A DNA stretch of 37,571 bases from Alienimonas sp043951915 (GTDB lineage Bacteria; Planctomycetota; Planctomycetia; Planctomycetales; Planctomycetaceae), in contig NZ_JBINJD010000035.1 of the NCBI RefSeq assembly GCF_043951915.1, positions 1 through 37,571 of the forward strand. Direction: 5' to 3'. The notes under the pieces were generated by a model, which saw nothing but the letters and a program-made list of their open reading frames with translations, was not told the DNA's origin and ran no database searches. The first letter of the stretch is position 1. The number at the start of each line of letters is the position of its first letter. This document shows, one piece after another, positions 1 through 8,298 of the stretch. Position numbers and translations under genes: made by a program.

Positions 1-128
1 CCTCGGGCTGCCATTTCCGGGGTCCGGCCGTCGGAGGGGTGCCGTCCGCACCACGCCGGGGACTGCTTGAACGCGGACCGCGAACGCATCAGGATCGACC
101 GGTCGGATTTCCCCTTCAAAAGCGGTCC

Positions 129-605
129 ATGAGCGACGAAACCGACACCTACGGCACGGGGCTGTCGCTGACGAAAACCGCCGTCATTCTGGCCGTCGTC
201 GTGGCCCTGTTCGCCTGGGGCGTGGCGGCGGCGGAGTACGCCGCCGAGGCCGACGGCTGGGCGTCGGTCGAGGCCCCGGACGAGGACGCCTCCCCCGGCG
301 GCCTCCGCCGCAACCGCAGCGCCGGGCTGCGGTTGATGATCGGGGCGCTGCTCGCGTTCCTCTGGAACGGCGTGGTCCAGATCCCCAACCTCCCGTGGGT
401 GATCGGCTTCACGTTGACGGACCGGACGTGGATCGCCGTGCTGTTCGTCCTGGCGGAAGCCGCGATCGTCGGCGGGGCGTTCCTGTTCCGGAAGCTCGAC
501 GCGGAACTCCACGGACAGACCGTGCGAGAAAGCGAACGCCCGGTCCGGCCGCAACCCCGCAAGAAGCGCCGCCCGGTCCGCCGCCCGCCCCCGGGCTACG
601 GCTGA
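129..605 (+). CDS. small membrane protein, function unknown
   Basis: A 158-residue protein with three hydrophobic stretches: one near residues 19-37, and two in the middle (a segment beginning LMIGALLAFLWNGV and a segment beginning TWIAVLFVLAEAAIVGG). The tail is very basic and proline-rich (RPQPRKKRRPVRRPPPG), as expected for a cytoplasmic end. I chose the ATG at 129 because the upstream in-frame extension from a GTG at 39 looks like non-coding Arg/Pro-rich translation. I do not recognise a family. It converges with the next gene across a 16-bp gap. No function can be inferred beyond likely inner-membrane location. Confidence 0.6.
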   Translation: MSDETDTYGTGLSLTKTAVILAVVVALFAWGVAAAEYAAEADGWASVEAPDEDASPGGLRRNRSAGLRLMIGALLAFLWNGVVQIPNLPWVIGFTLTDRTWIAVLFVLAEAAIVGGAFLFRKLDAELHGQTVRESERPVRPQPRKKRRPVRRPPPGYG

Positions 606-621
606 GCGCCCGGAGGCGAGA

Positions 622-1008
622 TCAGCCGGCCTGCTCGGCGGCCTCCAGCCGGTCGTCCGGCGGTTCGACGCCGATCACCTCGTCCAGCTTCGCCCAGACG
701 TCCGCCCCGTCGCTCATTGCCTCCACCTTCGCCGGGTCGGACAGCGCCGCCGCCACCCGCACCGTGCGGCCGGGGGCGAGGTCCGCGACCAGCCCGTCGA
801 GTTGCTCCGGCACGACCGGCCCCCGCACCCGCAGCGGGGCCCCTTGCACGTTGTCCGCGTCCCGCAGGGGGTTCTCCGGCGGATCGGCGATCGGCCGGGC
901 CGGCGGCGCCGGCCGCCAGGGGTTGAGGGTGAACTCCAGCTCCCAGCCTTTGCCGGTGCTGATCCCGGTCGCCCCGGCGTCGCCGACGACCCCCAGCAAC
1001 TCCACCAC
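622..1008 (-). CDS. hypothetical protein, start uncertain
   Basis: About 128 residues from a GTG at 1008. The frame stays open to 1134, but the extra N-terminus is Arg/Ser/Pro-rich and looks untranslated. The readable part runs from VVELLGVVGDAG through GKGWELEFTLNPWRP and RVRGPVVPEQL to an acidic C-terminus (EAAEQAG). No family recognised. It lies downstream of, and on the same strand as, the DUF6891-like gene and could be the last gene of that operon. A competing plus-strand frame covers the same bases, so reality of this gene is only moderately supported. Confidence 0.4.
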   Translation of the reverse strand: MVELLGVVGDAGATGISTGKGWELEFTLNPWRPAPPARPIADPPENPLRDADNVQGAPLRVRGPVVPEQLDGLVADLAPGRTVRVAAALSDPAKVEAMSDGADVWAKLDEVIGVEPPDDRLEAAEQAG

Positions 1009-1152
1009 CGCCCGCGCCGGCGGCCGCCGGGAGCGATGAGAGACGGGGCGACGGGAGGACGAAGCGGATCGGCTCAAACGGCGGCGGGCGGGTGCGGGGA
1101 ACGGCGAACGCGGCGACGGTAACCGGCGCCTCAAGCCGTCGCCACGGGGCGA

Positions 1153-1833
1153 TCACGCCGTAGCCGGTTGGCGGCGTTTCCAATCGAGCGTGACGCTGAT
1201 CCGCCGATTCAGCGAACCGTCCCAGTCGACCGCCAGCCCGGCGTCGGCGAGCGCGGCGGCGACCTCCCGCCCGATTGCCGTCGCTCGCGGGGCGTAGTCC
1301 GCGTCGGTCAGCCCCTCCTCCCACCGCGGGCCGTAATTGAGACAGAGTCCGTAGCCGTCGACCGCCGATTCCGTGTCCTGCATGTGATAAAAGGCGTACC
1401 CGCGGATCCGCTTTCCGGCCGCGGCGGCCCCGTCCATCTCGGCTCCAATCTCCGCGACGCCGCAGTTCCCGCAACAACTAAAGTTCTGCCGGCAGACCAC
1501 GCCGGCCGCCTCCAGCGCCGCGAAGGCCGCGTCCAGCCGGTCGCAGTCCGTCACTGCCGGCCAATCAACCTGTTCCGCCGCGTGAGCGGCGACTTCTTGG
1601 GCCAAGTACCCTTCCGCCGCCTTCAGCAGGACCGCCGCGTCCGCTTCGCCCAACAGCACGTCGGCGGCCTGGGCGGGGATGTCCTCGGCGGGGAGGAACC
1701 CCGCACGGACGTACTCCCGAACGTAACGCCGCAGGTCGTCGGCGACGTCCGGCGGCAGCGTCGCCTCCCCGGCCGGTCCGCGGGCCGGCGGGAAGAAGCG
1801 GTCGGCAAACGGGAATTTGAACGGCATAGGCAT
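1153..1833 (-). CDS. DUF6891-like protein
   Basis: A 226-residue soluble protein. A central Cys cluster (QNFSCCGNCGVAEIG) is followed by RGYAFYHMQDTESAVDGYG and a segment with LCLNYG, the pattern I associate with DUF6891 proteins, which have no known activity. The close cysteines could bind a metal. It starts 6 bp after the VWA gene ends, so it is very probably co-transcribed with that operon. An ATG lies at 1833 and another two codons later at 1827; either could be used. Family assignment is from memory of the motif and is moderately sure; function is unknown. Confidence 0.65.
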   Translation of the reverse strand: MPMPFKFPFADRFFPPARGPAGEATLPPDVADDLRRYVREYVRAGFLPAEDIPAQAADVLLGEADAAVLLKAAEGYLAQEVAAHAAEQVDWPAVTDCDRLDAAFAALEAAGVVCRQNFSCCGNCGVAEIGAEMDGAAAAGKRIRGYAFYHMQDTESAVDGYGLCLNYGPRWEEGLTDADYAPRATAIGREVAAALADAGLAVDWDGSLNRRISVTLDWKRRQPATA

Positions 1834-1839
1834 AGTCTA

Positions 1840-3003
1840 TCACACTCCGGCCAGTTTGATGTCGTGCCCGCCCGCCCAGCCGGTGAGGTCGTCGCCCTTG
1901 AGGGCGGCGGCCATCAGGTCGGGGAACAGGTCCGGGGTGCAGGCGAAACTGGGAATGCCCAACTCCGACAGCGCCCGGGCGTTGTTCTGATCGAACATCG
2001 GGGCGCCCTCGTCGGAGAGCGCCAGCAAACAAACCGCCCGGGCGCCGCTCTCCACGATCTCCGCGGCCCGGCGAAGCATCTGCTGGTTGTTGCCGCCCTC
2101 GTAGAGGTCCGTGATGAGGACGAACACCGTCTTCTCCGGCCGGTCGATCAGCCCCTGGCAGTAGGCGAGGGCCCGATTAATGTCCGTCCCGCCGCCCAGT
2201 TGCGTGCCGAACAACAGATCGACCGGGTCGCCGGCCAGTTCGGTGAGGTCCACGACGGACGTGTCGAACACGACCATGCTCGTCTTCACCGCCCGCAGGC
2301 TGGCCAGCACGGCGCCGAAGATGCCGCTGTACACGACGCTGGTGGCCATCGAGCCGCTCTGGTCCACGCAGAGCACTACGTCCTTCATCGCCGACCGCTT
2401 GCGGCCGTGGCCGACGAGCCGTTCCGCGACGACCGTGCCGGTCTCCGGCAGATAATTGTGCAGGTTCTTGCGGATCGTGCGGTCCCAGTCGATCTCCGCG
2501 GCCCGGGGGCGGTAATTCCGCACCGCTTTATTGAGGGCGCCCGTCACGGCCTGCCGCATCGGCTCGGCGAGCTTCTTTTGTAGTTCTTCGCACACCTTCC
2601 GCACCACGGCCCGGGCGGTCTCCCGCGACTGGGCCGGCAGGGCCTTGCCCAGCGAGAGCAGCGTACCGACGAGGTGCACGTCGGCCTCGACGGTTTCCAG
2701 GAGTTCCGGCTCCGTCAGCATCCGGGTGAGGTGCAGCCGGTCCAGCGCGTCCCGCTGCATGACCTGCACGACCGACTTGGGGAAATACCCCCGCACGTCG
2801 CCCAGCCAGCGGGCGACGTTGGGGTGGGAGCCCCCCAGCCCGGCCCGCCGCTGCGACGAGCCGTCCGGCCGCTGCCCGGCGTCGTAGAGAGCCGCGAGGC
2901 ACCCGTCCACGCCGGCGTCGCCCTGGGACAGCCCCCCGCAGGATTCCTCGGCGGGCGAGCCGAGGATCAGGCGCCAGCGGCGGCGGCGTTCTTCGGCGGT
3001 CAT
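1840..3003 (-). CDS. VWA-domain protein of the MoxR/DUF5682 cluster (YehP-like)
   Basis: A 387-residue protein. The N-terminal half is helical. The C-terminal half is a von Willebrand factor A domain with an intact MIDAS: DQSGS at residues 214-218, a GGGTD threonine near 283 and an ITDLYEGG aspartate near 308. Such proteins bind a divalent metal and act as partners of MoxR AAA+ ATPases; E. coli YehP is the likely counterpart. The frame is open to a TTG at 3054, but that extension runs through an inverted repeat. The ATG at 3003 has GGAG 9 nt upstream, so I use it. It follows the DUF5682 gene and precedes the DUF6891-like gene by 6 bp. Confidence 0.88.
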   Translation of the reverse strand: MTAEERRRRWRLILGSPAEESCGGLSQGDAGVDGCLAALYDAGQRPDGSSQRRAGLGGSHPNVARWLGDVRGYFPKSVVQVMQRDALDRLHLTRMLTEPELLETVEADVHLVGTLLSLGKALPAQSRETARAVVRKVCEELQKKLAEPMRQAVTGALNKAVRNYRPRAAEIDWDRTIRKNLHNYLPETGTVVAERLVGHGRKRSAMKDVVLCVDQSGSMATSVVYSGIFGAVLASLRAVKTSMVVFDTSVVDLTELAGDPVDLLFGTQLGGGTDINRALAYCQGLIDRPEKTVFVLITDLYEGGNNQQMLRRAAEIVESGARAVCLLALSDEGAPMFDQNNARALSELGIPSFACTPDLFPDLMAAALKGDDLTGWAGGHDIKLAGV

Positions 3004-3023
3004 CGCGATCGGCTCCGCTGTGA

Positions 3024-3098
3024 CGTAGGGTCCGCTGTGCAGACCGTTTTCCAATAGGTCGTGAATCGCTCAAAACGGTCCGCGGAGCGGACCCTACG
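3024..3098. repeat. pair of inverted REP-like hairpin units
   Basis: Left arm 3024-3050 and right arm 3072-3098 match in inverted orientation at 24 of 27 positions. Each arm is itself a hairpin: GGTCCGC-GGA-GCGGACC in the right arm, and the same with one mismatch in the left arm. This is the BIME-like layout of two opposed REP units. The right arm contains the TAG stop (3094-3096) of the DUF5682 gene. A RAYT gene, the kind of enzyme that mobilises REPs, lies at 27.5 kb, but with a different repeat type beside it. Confidence 0.8.
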
Positions 3099-5403
3099 GG
3101 GGCGTTCCCAATATCAGTTTCAACACCGGGATCACCCGCCGCGCCCGCTCCTCGTCCACCGCCGGACCGGCGGCGAGGGTTTTGGCTGCCGTGGTTCCGC
3201 CGGCGCCGGAGAGGGTCTTCACCCGCTCGCCCATCTCCCGCCGCTCCGGGTGGGAGAAGTGGGCGAAGGACCGCCGGAGCAGCGGTAAGACTTCGAGAAA
3301 CCGCTCGTCGTCCAGCGTGCCCAGCCAGCCGTCCAGCGCCGCCCAGACGGCGTCTTCATAAAGCAGCACCTTCGCCGAGCCCCTGAGAAGCCCCTCCACC
3401 CACGCGGCGGCGGCGGCCGGTTCGGAGGCGGCGGCCAACGCCAACCGGGCCCGGCGGGCGAGTTCCTCGGCGTCGATCGCCCGCTCCTCCAACAGCGTGC
3501 GGGCCGCCCACCCGCGGAGCAGACCGTGAACCTCGTCTGCGTTCGTCAGGGCGAACAGCACGCCCCGCCACTCCTCCGCCTCTTCGTTCAGTTCGAGCGT
3601 CTTGAGGGCCGTATGTACGCCTTCGGCCCCGGCCAGCGCCGCGGCGGCGGCCTCATCGTCCAACGACCGGCAGGCCGGCGGCAGACCGACGAAATAGCGT
3701 TCCAGCATCCCCCGCAACACGGGCAATAGCTCCTGCCCCCCGGTCCCCCGCACGTCCCCGTAGCGGGCCACGCGGGCCAGCGGCGGGATCGCGGCGGCCA
3801 GCCCGGCGGCGTCCGCGGCGACCGCCGCGGCGTCCCGCACCCGGGCCACCAGCAGCCCCACGGCCTCCGGCAGGTCGGCCAGCAGGGCGGCGTCCAGACG
3901 TTCGACCAAATCGGCCAGCCCGTCGTTCCCCCCGGCGTGCTCCGTGAGTTTGGCAGACGCCGCCGCGGGAACCGTGCCGCCGTAGCGGTTCGACTCGATC
4001 ACCCGCACGGCGAACTCCGGCCGCCAGTTCAGCGTCCAAGCCTCTTTATAGGTGCCCGTGCCGCTTTCGTGGCCCCGCGTCCCCCAGGGCACGCCGAGGA
4101 TCGTCAGCCGGTGCAATAAACGGCTGCGTTCGAGATCGGTCTCCTTCCGCAAATCGAGCGTGACCTGCTTTTTCTCGCCGGTCGGTTTGAACCGCAGGCG
4201 CTTCTGCGTCGCTTCGAGGTCCTGTTGCAGCGGGACGGCGGGGGCGTCCGGGGGGACGGAGCCGAGTTCGTCGCCGACCTCTAATTTACGACGAATCAGC
4301 GCCAGCGGGGCCGGCTCGCCGTGGCAGAGCACGCCGAGGATCGCCTGAGACAGTTCGCTCAAACCCGGGGCGCAGAACCCCCGCAGGGCGGCGAGGGCGT
4401 CGGCGAGGCGGACCGCTTCAATGACCCCGGCGCTGCTGGCGTCCTGACCCTCCTCTCGTAACAACCGGGCGGCCCGCGTGACCCAGCCGATCGCGGGTTG
4501 ATCGACGTTTTGCCAGAGATGGCCGTACCACCCCGGGCTTTCGATCCCGGCGCCGTAGCCGCTGGCGTGGGTGAGGCGGTCGTTCGTCCACGGGCAGAGC
4601 GTCGCCGCGGTTTTGACCTTCGGCAGCCCTTTTAAAAGCTCCCGGTCCGGCTTGTCCGGGCCGGGGTCGGCGAGGGCCGGGACGTGCCACGCCCCGCAGA
4701 CGACGGCGACGCGGCCGTGCCCCGCCTTCACCGCCGCCCGCAGCCGGCGCCGCATGTGGGCCTCGCGGAGGGCGTCGCGGGAGTCGTCCGGGCCGTCGCC
4801 GACGTCTTCTAATTCGGCCTCCGCGGCGGTGCGGAGTTCGGTCATCGCCTCGGCGATCGCGTCGAACAGCCCGGCGGCGTCCCGCCGCTGTTCGACCTGC
4901 TGTTCCCACCAGCGCTCCCGGTCGTCGTACCCCGCCGCTTTCGCCAGCCAGCCCAGCGGGTCGGCCCGGATGGGGTGCGGTTTCTTCGCTTCGCCGTCGC
5001 CGTTCGGCGGCACGTCGTTTTCTTCGTCCCGTTCTCTCGGGAGCACGTCGCCCTCCGGCGTCTCCGCCTCCTCCAGGCCGAATTGGTGCGTCATCGGCAG
5101 GTCGATGAACTCGACCTCCGCATTGTTGTGGAGCGCCCAGCGGGCGGCAGCGAGTTCCGGCGAATACTCCGCCAGCGGGTAGAACGCGGCTTTGGAGGGG
5201 TCGTCCGCCGGATGCACCAGCAGCGCCGCCGGCGGGACGAACGCCGGGTGGGCCAGCAGCGGGATGAGGTCGTTCCCCTCCGGCGGGCCCTCGATGAGCA
5301 CGGCGTCCGGCCGATATTCGTCCAACGCCGCCCCCAACGCCCGGGCGCACCCGGGGCCGTGATGGCGGACGCCGAAGAGTTTGACGGGGGCGGGGTCGGA
5401 CAT
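3094..5403 (-). CDS. DUF5682 protein with TraB/EreA-like motifs (YehM-like)
   Basis: A 769-residue protein starting at an ATG. Near the N-terminus it has GVRHHGPG (11-18) and LIEGPPEGND (36-45). Further on are REAHMRRRL (223-231) and GAWH (237-240). This order of an RHHGP start, an EGP glutamate, an R..HM helix and a GxxH turn resembles the TraB/GumN/Tiki and EreA/ChaN superfamily, which includes metal-dependent hydrolases; that relation is my inference. The C-terminal ~450 residues are helical and Ala/Leu-rich. DUF5682 proteins are known from clusters with MoxR ATPase, VWA and SWIM proteins, as here. The last codons lie inside a REP-like repeat. Confidence 0.85.
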   Translation of the reverse strand: MSDPAPVKLFGVRHHGPGCARALGAALDEYRPDAVLIEGPPEGNDLIPLLAHPAFVPPAALLVHPADDPSKAAFYPLAEYSPELAAARWALHNNAEVEFIDLPMTHQFGLEEAETPEGDVLPRERDEENDVPPNGDGEAKKPHPIRADPLGWLAKAAGYDDRERWWEQQVEQRRDAAGLFDAIAEAMTELRTAAEAELEDVGDGPDDSRDALREAHMRRRLRAAVKAGHGRVAVVCGAWHVPALADPGPDKPDRELLKGLPKVKTAATLCPWTNDRLTHASGYGAGIESPGWYGHLWQNVDQPAIGWVTRAARLLREEGQDASSAGVIEAVRLADALAALRGFCAPGLSELSQAILGVLCHGEPAPLALIRRKLEVGDELGSVPPDAPAVPLQQDLEATQKRLRFKPTGEKKQVTLDLRKETDLERSRLLHRLTILGVPWGTRGHESGTGTYKEAWTLNWRPEFAVRVIESNRYGGTVPAAASAKLTEHAGGNDGLADLVERLDAALLADLPEAVGLLVARVRDAAAVAADAAGLAAAIPPLARVARYGDVRGTGGQELLPVLRGMLERYFVGLPPACRSLDDEAAAAALAGAEGVHTALKTLELNEEAEEWRGVLFALTNADEVHGLLRGWAARTLLEERAIDAEELARRARLALAAASEPAAAAAWVEGLLRGSAKVLLYEDAVWAALDGWLGTLDDERFLEVLPLLRRSFAHFSHPERREMGERVKTLSGAGGTTAAKTLAAGPAVDEERARRVIPVLKLILGTPP

Positions 5404-5441
5404 TTGAGAGGACGACGCGGGTCATTGGCGAAATTCCAAGA

Positions 5442-5501
5442 CCAAGAACTCAAGAACCAACGGGCGACGCCGACGCCGTGATTTGGTTCTTGAGTTCTTG
5501 G
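5442..5501. repeat. AT-rich inverted repeat between operon genes
   Basis: Arms 5442-5460 and 5483-5501 are perfectly complementary over 19 bp (left arm CCAAGAACTCAAGAACCAA) with a 22-nt loop. It occupies most of the 114-bp gap between the AAA+ gene and the DUF5682 gene and is strikingly AT-richer than its surroundings. It could attenuate or separate transcription inside the operon, or be a dispersed repeat. Confidence 0.75.
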
Positions 5502-5517
5502 AATATGACGCTTCCCG

Positions 5518-6654
5518 TCACAGCGCCTCCCGGCAGGCGCGGTAGAAGTCGCCCCAGCCGTCGCGTTCCTTGACGACGGTTTGCAGATATTCCTGCCAGA
5601 CCACGCGGTCCTGCACCGGGTCCTTGACGATCGCCCCGGTGATGCCGCTGGCGAGGTCGCGGGCGTTCAATTTGCCGTCGCCGTAGAACGCCGCCATCGC
5701 GGCGCCGCTGTTGACCACGCTGATCGCCTCCGCGGCGGACAGCGTGCCGCTGGGGCTCTTTAATTTCGTCTTGCCGTCGTCGGTCAGGCCGTCGCGGAGT
5801 TCGCGGAAGACGGTCACCACCCGGCGGACCTCCTCCAGCGCCGGGGCCTCCGCCGGCAGTTCCAGGGCCCGGCCGAGTTGTTCGCTGCGGCTGCGGACGA
5901 TCTCGACCTCGTCCTCCAGGTTGTCCGGCACCGGCAGCACGACGGTGTTGAAGCGCCGCATCAACGCCGAACTGAGTTCGTTCACCCCGCGGTCGCGGTT
6001 GTTGGCGGTGGCGATCACGTTGAAGCCGCGTTGCGCCTGTACCTCCGTGTTCAATTCGGGAACCGGCAGGGCCTTTTCGGAGAGAATGGTGATGAGCGTG
6101 TCCTGCACCTCGCTGGGGATGCGGGTCAGTTCCTCGACCCGGCAGATCGCCCCGGTGGCCATCGCCCGCAGCATGGGGGACTCCGTCATCGCCGCCTCGC
6201 TCGGCCCCTCGGCGAGCAGGCGGGCGTAGTTCCAGCCGTACCGCAGCGCCGACTCGTCCGTGCCGGCGGTGCCTTGAATTAATAACGTGCTGTTCCCGCA
6301 GATCGCCGCGGCGAGGTGTTCGCTGACCCAACTCTTCGCGGTTCCGGGCACGCCGTATAAAAGCAGCGCCCGGTCGGTGGCGAGGGTGGCGACGGCGATC
6401 TCGATCAGGCGTTCGTTGCCCACGTATTTCGGCGTGATCTCCGTGCCGTCCTCCAGCGTGCCGCCCAATAAATAGGTCTTCACCGCCCAGGGGGAGAGGT
6501 TCCAGTTCGGCGGTTTGGGCCGGTCGTCGACGGCGGCGAGGGCGGCCAGTTCGTCGGCGTATTGCTCCTCAGCGTGGCGCCGCAGAACCGTGCCCTGATC
6601 GACCTTCGGCTTGTTCCCCGCGGGCGCCGGGGGCGATTTCTTCTGGGCGGCCAT
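5518..6654 (-). CDS. MoxR-type AAA+ ATPase (YehL-like)
   Basis: A 378-residue ATPase. Walker A is GVPGTAKS (101-108). The Walker B position reads ICRVEELTR (170-178), with Glu in place of the usual Asp. Sensor 1 is NVIATANNRD (212-221), and an arginine-finger-like MRRFN follows. A helical lid completes the protein. MoxR ATPases are thought to remodel or load cofactors into targets presented by a VWA partner, and the VWA gene lies two genes downstream. The ATG at 6654 is preceded by GGAA. The gap to DUF5691 upstream is 30 bp, consistent with one transcript. Closest described homologue type is E. coli YehL; substrate unknown. Confidence 0.9.
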   Translation of the reverse strand: MAAQKKSPPAPAGNKPKVDQGTVLRRHAEEQYADELAALAAVDDRPKPPNWNLSPWAVKTYLLGGTLEDGTEITPKYVGNERLIEIAVATLATDRALLLYGVPGTAKSWVSEHLAAAICGNSTLLIQGTAGTDESALRYGWNYARLLAEGPSEAAMTESPMLRAMATGAICRVEELTRIPSEVQDTLITILSEKALPVPELNTEVQAQRGFNVIATANNRDRGVNELSSALMRRFNTVVLPVPDNLEDEVEIVRSRSEQLGRALELPAEAPALEEVRRVVTVFRELRDGLTDDGKTKLKSPSGTLSAAEAISVVNSGAAMAAFYGDGKLNARDLASGITGAIVKDPVQDRVVWQEYLQTVVKERDGWGDFYRACREAL

Positions 6655-6684
6655 CGTTCGTTCCGGGAGGAAGGACAGGGGGAA

Positions 6685-8298
6685 TTAAGGGAGCAGTTCG
6701 TGAATGCGGCGCCGCAGTTGGGCCGCGGCGGAGGCCCGGTCCAGCCACGCGGGCGGGTCGTGCGGCATCGGCCAGCCGGGGGGCAGTTCCGCGAGCACGG
6801 CCGGCGGGAGCCGTTCGAGCAAACAGACGATCGGCTCCTGCCACTTCCAGTAGTGGTGCCACTGTTTGCCGCCGCCGGCCTCGACCGTGGCGACGACGGC
6901 CCGGGCGAAGTCGTCCGGCCAGGGGGCCGGCACCGCGTCCCAGAGCAGCGCCCCCAACGCCTCCGGCGACTTCGCCGCCGCCTTCGTCGTCAGCAGGGGT
7001 TGGACGAACGCGGCCGCGGCGGCCGGCGGGAGGGCGGCGATCAGTTCGGTCAGCGACTCCCCCGCCGCCGGCAGGCCCCCCTCGGACTTCTTTTTGCCGC
7101 GACGGGGGCGGTTCAATTGGGCGACGGTCCACTCCGACAGCGCCGGCGCCCACTCGGCGGCGACGGTCGGATCGGTCGACGCGAACCGGGCGGCGGCGGC
7201 GATCCAGCCGGCGAGCACGTCCTCGCCGTGCTCCGCCCGCTCCGCCAGGGCGATCAGCTCCGCGGGCTCCCGCCCGAACCGGTCCGTCCAGTGCGACGGC
7301 GGCACGCCGCCGAGCGCCCGCACCAACCGTTCGGCCCGCACGCCGCGGCCGGCCCGCGTTCCTTTCGGGGGATCCGTCGCCAACACGCCCCAGTCAATGC
7401 CCCCGTCCCCTTCGATCTGCTGCCCGGCTGCGGGCGGCAGCGTGACGACCAGCTTCGCCTTGCGGCCGACTTCCAGCGCCAGCAGCACGTCCGCGGCCTG
7501 CCGGCGGGCGCGGGCGAAGGCGGAGTCCGGCAGGCCGAGGAGCAGACGCTCCGCGATCGCCGGCACGGCCTTGCTGCGGTCGGACAGCGCCGCCTCCAGG
7601 AACGGCTCGTCCGCGGACGACAGGCCGGCTTCGAACGTCTCCAGCAGGGCGGCCCGGCGGAAGGCGGTTTCGCCCTTCCAAGTCTCCTCCAACGCGGCCC
7701 GGGCGGCGGCGGGGTCCGCGGCCCGCCAGCGTTGCAGGGCGAGCTTGCGCGTGCCGAAGTGGTCGGCGGCGAACGCTTCGGCGAAGTCGGCGTCCCCGCC
7801 GGCGGCGGAGCCGACGTCCTGCTCCAACACCCAGGTCCAGTCCGGATTGAAGCCGGCGAGCCAGCGGCCGCGGGGGCCGGCGGCCCGGGCGACGGCCGTC
7901 CGGGCGGCGGCGGACCCGCCGCGGTTCCGCGTGGCGGCGGCGGCCTCGAACGCCGCCGGCAACGTCCGCGGCGGCAGGCTCATCCCGCGGTCGGCGAGGC
8001 GCTCGCACAGCTCCCGCAGCAGGGCCGCGTCCCCGTCGCAGGCGGCCGCGGCGACCGTCTCCAACCCCGCGGGCGGGGCGGGGCCGGGGTCGGGCTCGCA
8101 GGGTTCAGGCGGCTCCGGGGCCGACGCGGGTTCCCGCCCGGCGTCCGTCCAAAGATCCTCCGCCGCGGCGGCGAGCAGGAACCGCGTCTCCGCTGTGTCT
8201 CCCTCCCGAGAGACAAACGGGAGTTCCTCGGGAGTCGCCTCCGCGGCGGGGCCGGCCTTGGCGAGGCCGACGACGGCGGAGCGGGTGCGGTCGTTCAT
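6685..8298 (-). CDS. DUF5691 protein
   Basis: A 537-residue protein built almost wholly of Ala/Leu-rich helices, suggesting HEAT-like repeats. Recognisable landmarks are MNDRTRSAVVGLAKAG at the start, GRWLAGFNPDWTWV in the middle, LPPAAGQ, and a later segment with LGGVPPSHWTDRFG. These fit DUF5691, a family found between SWIM zinc-finger and MoxR genes in this kind of cluster. The frame continues upstream of 8298, but the ATG there overlaps the TGA of the SWIM gene (ATGA), a typical translational-coupling arrangement, so the longer reading is rejected. No catalytic motif seen; a scaffold role is my inference. Confidence 0.82.
   Translation of the reverse strand: MNDRTRSAVVGLAKAGPAAEATPEELPFVSREGDTAETRFLLAAAAEDLWTDAGREPASAPEPPEPCEPDPGPAPPAGLETVAAAACDGDAALLRELCERLADRGMSLPPRTLPAAFEAAAATRNRGGSAAARTAVARAAGPRGRWLAGFNPDWTWVLEQDVGSAAGGDADFAEAFAADHFGTRKLALQRWRAADPAAARAALEETWKGETAFRRAALLETFEAGLSSADEPFLEAALSDRSKAVPAIAERLLLGLPDSAFARARRQAADVLLALEVGRKAKLVVTLPPAAGQQIEGDGGIDWGVLATDPPKGTRAGRGVRAERLVRALGGVPPSHWTDRFGREPAELIALAERAEHGEDVLAGWIAAAARFASTDPTVAAEWAPALSEWTVAQLNRPRRGKKKSEGGLPAAGESLTELIAALPPAAAAAFVQPLLTTKAAAKSPEALGALLWDAVPAPWPDDFARAVVATVEAGGGKQWHHYWKWQEPIVCLLERLPPAVLAELPPGWPMPHDPPAWLDRASAAAQLRRRIHELLP

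Noticed and set aside
1168..2583. Plus-strand open frame of 471 codons
   Set aside because: It lies opposite the DUF6891-like and VWA genes and shows no motif; the minus strand has an intact MIDAS.
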